From assembly GCA_948099385.1 (NCBI GenBank), contig CANUEZ040000013.1, forward strand, positions 2,408,307 through 2,472,306: a stretch of 64,000 bases of DNA, in the 5' to 3' direction. Each line of letters opens with the position of its first letter. Position 1 is the stretch's first letter. A program made the translations under genes and the position numbers. The notes beneath the pieces are model-generated. The model saw nothing but the letters and a program-made list of their open reading frames with translations, did no database searches and had not been told where the DNA came from. Shown here piece after piece: positions 58,165 through 64,000 of the stretch. The stretch comes from Fasciola hepatica (Eukaryota > Platyhelminthes > Trematoda > Plagiorchiida > Fasciolidae).

Positions 58165-58560
58165 GATTGGCAAATCGTGGACTCTCAGTTCCGAAGAGAT
58201 TCTTGCATAGGGCATGAAGAGGACGGCGTTTTTTGGATGCGATTCGAGGACTTTCTGACTCAGTTCAATTATATCGTTCTCTGTCATACGGCAATCGGTG
58301 GCTCTTGGTTTCGTTTCATCCCGGAGGAATGTTCAGGTATTCTCTCACGGAATTCATCAAGTTTCAGCAGCAGTTCCATCTCACAGATATGTGTATCCAC
58401 CATGAACACGAGACCTACCGAATGTGGCTGTTCCTTCGTGGCTAGCAGTTCTCATCACCCGGGGCGTCTTTGGCGTGAGATTGCTTTTAACGGTTCCTGG
58501 AATACAGACTCCAGTGGTGGTTGTTTGAATTACCTACAATCGTTTCACCGGAATCCTCAG
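58165..58560 (+). pseudogene. Calpain-like exon (end of protease core, start of beta-sandwich)
   Basis: This is a 132-codon open exon with a TTTTCCAAATCCAACCAG acceptor and a perfect CAG|GTAAGA donor. It reads DWQIVDSQFRRDSCIGHEED then GVFWMRFEDFLTQF. This is the calpain block (W..VD...R, then DDG.FWM.FEDF) that follows the catalytic NPWG region. After a Ser-rich insert of about 60 residues comes WREIAFNGSWNTDSSGGCLN then YLQSFHRNPQ, the conserved domain-III entry (SGGC.N...F..NPQ). No catalytic Cys, His or Asn exon is visible nearby, and an RTE copy and a (TA)n tract abut it upstream. I therefore treat it as a captured or orphaned gene fragment. It could also be one exon of a calpain gene nested in the intron. 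Confidence 0.7.
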
Positions 58561-58799
58561 GTAAGACGTTGCAATAACATGCTAACTTGCTATCTGAAAA
58601 CTGTCACTTCTGCATGCAGTCTAGTCGACGTTTGCTGTGTTTTTCTGATCACTTACATTTCCTTCTATGCATTACACAAATGTGACTTAGCGAAATTGCT
58701 TTTCAGTCACCAGTGAAATGATGCGCGTGGGAATAAATGGCTTATCTGTAGATGTGCATGCACCAAAATTTGACCGAAATCAGTATTTCAACGGTATTT

Positions 58800-61700
58800 T
58801 TACATATAAAAATACATATTTGTATTCACACGCATTTTTCAAGTCGACATGACTTTTCGCATTCAACTCATACACTTGGCTGACATGATTCCCTATTGAA
58901 AACCAGGACCACTGTAGTACGCAATGGTCGTTAGAACTGAACTGAACTAAACTAATAATCACGCGTTTCGTCATCGTGTGCATCTCACTCCGCTTTTCTT
59001 GCCGATTGGAAAACCCTAAACTTAGCAACAAGTGCTCTGAGTTTTCGTCGTGCTGCACTACACATTTTCCCGTTATTTAGCAACTGCACAAGATAACATT
59101 ATACATAACTTTTTGGTTTCAGTTAGGGGGATTCGTAGCCTTGCATGATTCATGTGAACAGATGTGACCTTCCGCGGTGAGTGAGTTCGAAAGGTTTAGT
59201 TGCTGTACCCTGGCTGCGGTCGCAAAATAAACGTCAGCGACAACTAAGCGGTCTCCAGAGGCTACCAAACGATCTCCAGTGGTTACCAAACGACAGGAAT
59301 TACTCTGATAACAGCTTCCCTATTTTGTTGTACCACGTACCACGGTAATTATAACGGATGCTATGAGTTTATTAAAAATATATTATAAAAGATTTGTAAC
59401 CCGGAGGAATTTCAGTCTGACATCCCGCTCAAGGCATCTGCATATATAAGTTTATAAACAAAGATAAATAAACATGCACTTGCAGCTCCCAGTATTTCGG
59501 GCACATGAAAGGGCTACTAAGATCTCAGAACAGTGCATGACCCCAAGTCGCAAAGGAACAGTCTTACAACACTTGGTCGATAGCGGACATGTATTTGTCC
59601 CCACAATCGCGTTGAACGTTAATGCTACCACGGCCGTAAGAGACACAAGTTCCCGACTCAATTCCTTATACATAACTTTTTTCTAATTTCCATACCCAAT
59701 GTCACACTTTTTTCATTTCTCACACGTACTTCGTTAGTAGTGGTTCACATCCTTCCCTTGACTTGTTGAACTCACTCGACTAATTGGTTGCCACGTAAGC
59801 GGATATGACGCGCTCACAGTTACAAAAGATCATCTAAGCTGTCTATTGAACACTTCTCTAAAGTACCACTGGTATGTAAGTTTCTAAAGCGAGATGCCGT
59901 AGAGAAATTTCTTCGCTTTATCAGCCATTTCGATGTATCACTGTGGCTAATTCGCGATCTCAGAAGATATTTTCCGACCCTACGCATCCTCATCGATTTT
60001 CACTACTTTTATTACACACAGTTTGAAGTATAGCAAACATGTTATTCCGGAGACATGCTGGAACGAGAGTTTTGGTGCGACGTTCAAGTCAGAAGCAATT
60101 TACTGATCCTGTTTCTCGCAGAGACAGTACAAAGAAATGTTGTCGGTGGGTGGAAAGACGGAAATGAGAGGGTATTCCACAGTTCAACAGATCGAAAAAA
60201 GACGGAGGGCTGAAAGGAGGAAGTTTGACATCTGGGGACAGAGACCGTGTATTGGCGACTGGCTGTCTATGTTCAGCAGAATAGGGACAGCGAAGCTGCT
60301 ACCCAAAGAGTACAGAAGCACCTGACGTGAGGATTTGAAAAAAACTAACTGCGTGCAGCATGAAAAACAGAAGATATAGATGAAGGGTAAGATGAATAAT
60401 AGACTACCGAAAGACCCCTTAATATAGGTGAGTTCATGGAACGAACGGGAACCAAAATGGGACGAAAAAGAATTGTCTTTAAAGTGGGCAGAAAGGAGAG
60501 AGGTTTCAAAAGCACCGGAAAGAACACGATTTTCGGAGCCAGGCTCAAGATATGATCAGAACTAAGCAACGTAGCGGGGGTATGATGATGACGACCAATA
60601 TTGTTAGAAGAACGACGTGGGTGGGATCAGAAAGGGGGAATTAGGGTGAGAAAATCGGCAACCGTGCAAATACGACTGGAAGTACTGGATAAAGAATCGT
60701 TTATAAAGGGAAAAAAGAGAGTGGATAAAAGTACGAACCTTTTGGGAGCACCTACATTCAAGGGACAGGCCGCGACTATAATCCATCGAATCCCACGGAT
60801 TTATGCAAATGTGTCTTCATCTTAATCAAATACAGGTACATACGCTGACAAATCATTACATAAACCCTATGCAATATCTCACCTTGATCATTATCTTATA
60901 AATCTTAAGGTTATTTTATTCAAACTAGTAGTAATACATTCATTACGTTACGGTTACGCAATAAATGAATCGCACCTCTCGTGGTGCATAAGGCATAGAC
61001 TAGATCTGACGACTCAAAACCCGGTCCAAAACGAGCCACCAGAGTATGCAGAGTTATTGTCTGGCTAAACGACACGTCTAGTCTAAGGATCCAAAATTTA
61101 AAAAAATCACCCTGAAAGCTGCGCTTGCGATATCTCAAAAAAGTGCAACTGATATTTCATCCATTTATTACGAGAAAAAGGAAGAGTTGCTGACGGCTTG
61201 ACGTAGCAATATATTGTCTGTTTGGCCAAAAATGCTTATACCAACAGACCAGCAGACTTTTGTGAAATTTACAAACCAAATAACATCATCCGGACAGCGA
61301 TGCGTTGCTGGAGTAGTTACCTAACCGGGAAATTTTTCACAGCAAAAAATCACAAAACAATATTGGCAGCACTTCTTGGTGCATAATTTCCTCTACCTTT
61401 GTGTTGATTTTTGGATAAAAATCACAAAACTACCGGGTAAAAAATCTGAGATTAGACTGCTGGGAATAAGCAATAAATAAAAGATGGGATGTTGCCGGGA
61501 CGTGATTTGTCTCGGTCTTAATCAAAAAAACTAAGCAAAGAATTGCAAACAAATTCCATGGGATTTGTTAGATTTGTAGTGCTCAGCATCACTAACCAGG
61601 ATGACCACCGCTATAGCTGAAATGTTATGGTTTCAGTGCATTGAAAATCACGGAAGTGAAAAGAGAACTTCAAGTCAAGTCAAGTCAAGTACCGGTTTTT

Positions 61701-61971
61701 TATGCACCCACAGAGATGAATATTCAGCTGGACACTATTTGAACTGATCACTTCACGATACGCGACAAAGGGAAGCGCACGACAAGTGTTTCATCTTCCT
61801 GAACACAAAAGGCGCTGATTCTTTCAAAATGTTGCGAGAACAAAGCCCCAAATTTCGATGGCAAGTTCTGTTTTGATTGCTAGGACCAAAGTATTATTCT
61901 ATTCTGCTAGCATGAACGTGGACTGTTAATCAGTGGCCGATTTACCACCAAACGCACACATCGGCACTTAC
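58800..61971. other. Unassigned part of the C2-like gene intron
   Basis: 59475-59690 (plus) reads RKGTVLQHLVDSGHVFVPT, perhaps the region after GIY-YIG in a Penelope-like element. 60130-60740 is strongly purine-rich on the plus strand. 61670-61690 holds four AAGTC units. No splice-supported exon was found. Confidence 0.35.
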
Positions 61972-62467
61972 TTCAACATGGACTCTCTTGTCATCTGCTT
62001 CGTTTTTCCCCAACTCGAACAGAAACGCCTCATTGAACCGTACCAATCCGTGTGCCATAGGACGTCCAGTGAGTTCGGATAGATGAAGACCACTTTCCAC
62101 TGTTTTCCCCGTGTGTGTAAGACGGGCGTAAAACAGTGGACATTCCAAAGGTCTGTTAGACATCAGACTAGATCGACTGGCTTGAAGAGCGACCAAGGCG
62201 ACCGATAACGGTTGTAGAACCAAATCAATGACGACAACACGGATCATCGACTCCAGCTCGGCAATCACGGCAGGACCCAAAGGCGGATTGGTGAAAGCAG
62301 AACAGTCCCACTGAAGTAGCTCTCCAAGGGAACAGAACCAGCCGCGTACGCGACGACTTAACACCAAACGTCGAGTTGCCGACGTGGACGGAGATTTCGT
62401 ACGTTGGTGTATTTTCGGTCGCTTGGTCCCACAGTTTTTACAGAGTCGCACTTCGTTTTGCAGTTCA
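61972..62467 (-). CDS. Unidentified gene, exon with C2-like beta strands
   Basis: This is an open exon of 496 nt between a TTCTGTTGCAG acceptor and a GAA|GTAAGT donor. It begins ELQNEVRLCKNCGTKRPKIH, with a Cys-x2-Cys pair, followed by a basic Ser/Thr stretch and a hydrophobic segment. It ends with a segment like C2 strands (CPLFYARLTHTGKTVESG, then RFNEAFLFELGK and KRVHVE). The donor is phase 0 and joins the exon at 50959 in frame, completing the sandwich (VHVE-VFIKQASFDEL...GTITLPS). I do not recognise the protein family member. The assignment rests on strand pattern and splice signals. Confidence 0.6.
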
Positions 62468-63046
62468 CTGCAACAGAATAAATGGATAATTTTGCGGAGT
62501 CTACGTGACGATTATTACAACCTCGATACCTCAGTAATGATGACTGCTAAAAACCGCACCTATTTATAAAAAAAACCTGAAAACAGTAGCATTCAAAGAC
62601 GTTAGCAAATACTCCCTACCCGTATGGGAAAAGGCGTGGATCGCAATGTAGGGAGCGACATACCTCACCTCAGAGGAAAGAAATAAGATGCTGCACTTGT
62701 TCCTTCATAAAGAGATAATGGGTCATGTCTGATAACAGCAAACTGCTCCAGTCCTCTTGCAGTCAACCCTATGAATGTACATCATGATATCCGTAGTCGA
62801 CTTTATGAACGGCATTTACTAGATTTTCATAGGGCTTTGAAAAATCCTCGGAGTAGGTAAACTAATTTTTGTAAGATTTGTTCCTCTTGTTACATTCCTA
62901 CTGCAGACTGGAAATAACCCTTTCCATAACTACTTACCCATTAGATGTCCTCTGATGGGGCACATATTTTTCAAATGAAAACACCAGTGAAAGAAAGGAA
63001 ACCAACACAAGGGTGAAAAAATGAAATTCTGATTACTCGGGGATAC
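62468..63046. other. Unassigned stretch upstream of the 62-kb exon
   Basis: No recognisable element or exon. Confidence 0.4.
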
Positions 63047-63159
63047 CGAAGAAATCGATGTAGATCCCAATTCAGTTCAGTTGAGACAACTACTACTTTT
63101 CCACTCGATGTGACCGTAGCTTGCAATGCATTTACTGGATGTGTAGGTGCTTTGTAGTT
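63047..63159 (-). CDS. Possible further upstream exon of the unidentified C2-like gene
   Basis: The open segment reads NYKAPTHPVNALQATVTSSG then KVVVVSTELNWDLHRFL. It has a TTCTTCCACCTGCGACCAG acceptor and a weak CG|GTATCC donor whose phase fits the 62467 exon. There is no homology support. Confidence 0.3.
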
Positions 63160-63333
63160 CTGGTCGCAGGTGGAAGAATGACCAACCTGGTGGTCAGGCA
63201 CGATTGGCCTAACAGCTCACAGAACAAACAGCCCTGAATGATATACGATATCTGCCTGAGAACCCTAGGGTTTTCGTCTGACAACAAGCTTCCCGGCTAG
63301 TAAATACGCATAGAGACCTCTCCGTAAAGTTCC

Positions 63334-63639
63334 TTGCCAAAAACAGTCGCCCGCATTGTTTGCCCTCCTATCCGTAATTCCTCTGGTGATCTTCTTTGTG
63401 AACCATATGAGAAAGCCGAGGCTTTTGCCTCCCGATTTGCCTCCAACTCAACCTTACCCACTTATCCTACTCCCCCGATTCCTTCTCTTCCCTCTGTCTC
63501 CCATTTTCAACCTCATATTAGCACTAGGAAGACCCGTTGAGCGTTTGCGTTCTCTGGACTTATGCAAACCACCCGGTCCGGACGGTATACCACCCATCGT
63601 CCTTGAAATGTGTGCCCATGAATTGGTCCCTCACTTACA

Positions 63640-63643
<4 letters not shown>
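63334..63643 (+). mobile_element. Non-LTR retroelement fragment (CR1/Jockey-like)
   Basis: The plus strand reads SGDLLCEPYEKAEAFASRFA then SNSTL and, after a shift, LCKPPGPDGIPPIVLEMCAH then ELVPHLHH. This is the typical linker and RT entry (KPPGPDGIP..VLK.CA.EL) of CR1/Jockey-type LINEs. It is interrupted by the (CT)n tract. Confidence 0.75.

Positions 63644-64000
<357 letters not shown>

Overview
This is a nuclear, intron-rich invertebrate window. Coding exons are short, bounded by GT-AG splice sites and scattered through a moderately AT-rich sequence full of decayed RTE-type and Penelope-like retroelements, tRNA-derived SINE heads and (TA)n, (GT)n and (CT)n microsatellites. This mix, with low-tens-of-kb genes, most suggests a flatworm with a large repeat-rich genome, for example a non-schistosome digenean fluke. 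That is inference; no species-diagnostic gene is present. All homology statements come from recalled family sequences, not from a database search.

Main gene. On the minus strand the window carries what looks like the whole coding part of an MMS19 orthologue. MMS19 is the HEAT-repeat scaffold of the cytosolic iron-sulfur cluster targeting complex. I assembled 21 exons between 45308 (ATG) and 6542 (stop). Their splice phases close in one frame from start to stop (3372 nt, 1123 residues). Their order follows the known MMS19 protein from near the N-terminus to the conserved C-terminal HEAT repeat. About 91% of this 39-kb gene is intron, and the introns are stuffed with transposon debris. A candidate 5' untranslated exon with a TATA-like box lies near 46.8-46.9 kb, and a polyadenylation hexamer lies at 6156.

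Second gene. Upstream, also on the minus strand, two exons at 61972-62467 and 50420-50959 join in phase and together resemble a C2-type beta-sandwich followed by a Ser/Gln/Asp-rich tail. The gene is not identified. Its 11-kb intron holds a nearly complete but broken Penelope-like element, several RTE pieces and a plus-strand calpain exon.

Repeat layout. 0-6 kb: the 3' flank of MMS19, with an RTE remnant, a palindromic MITE-like element between (TA)n tracts and two dispersed repeats. 6.5-21.2 kb: MMS19 exons 10-21 with one RTE copy and one SINE. 21.5-26.3 kb: a composite RTE/Penelope/calpain cluster flanked by about 760-bp near-identical direct repeats, inside one MMS19 intron. 28-40 kb: MMS19 exons 3-9, with a nested RTE insertion. 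40-45 kb: another RTE copy and microsatellites. 47-58 kb: inverted repeats, the Penelope-like element and RTE copies. 63.3-64 kb: a non-LTR retroelement fragment running into a (CT)n tract of about 350 bp that reaches the window edge.

Most interesting. The composite insertion at 23.5-25.2 kb links a Penelope-like element to a fragment of a calpain gene. The same calpain segment appears, inverted and more complete, at 58.2-58.8 kb. I saw no complete previously undescribed gene system.
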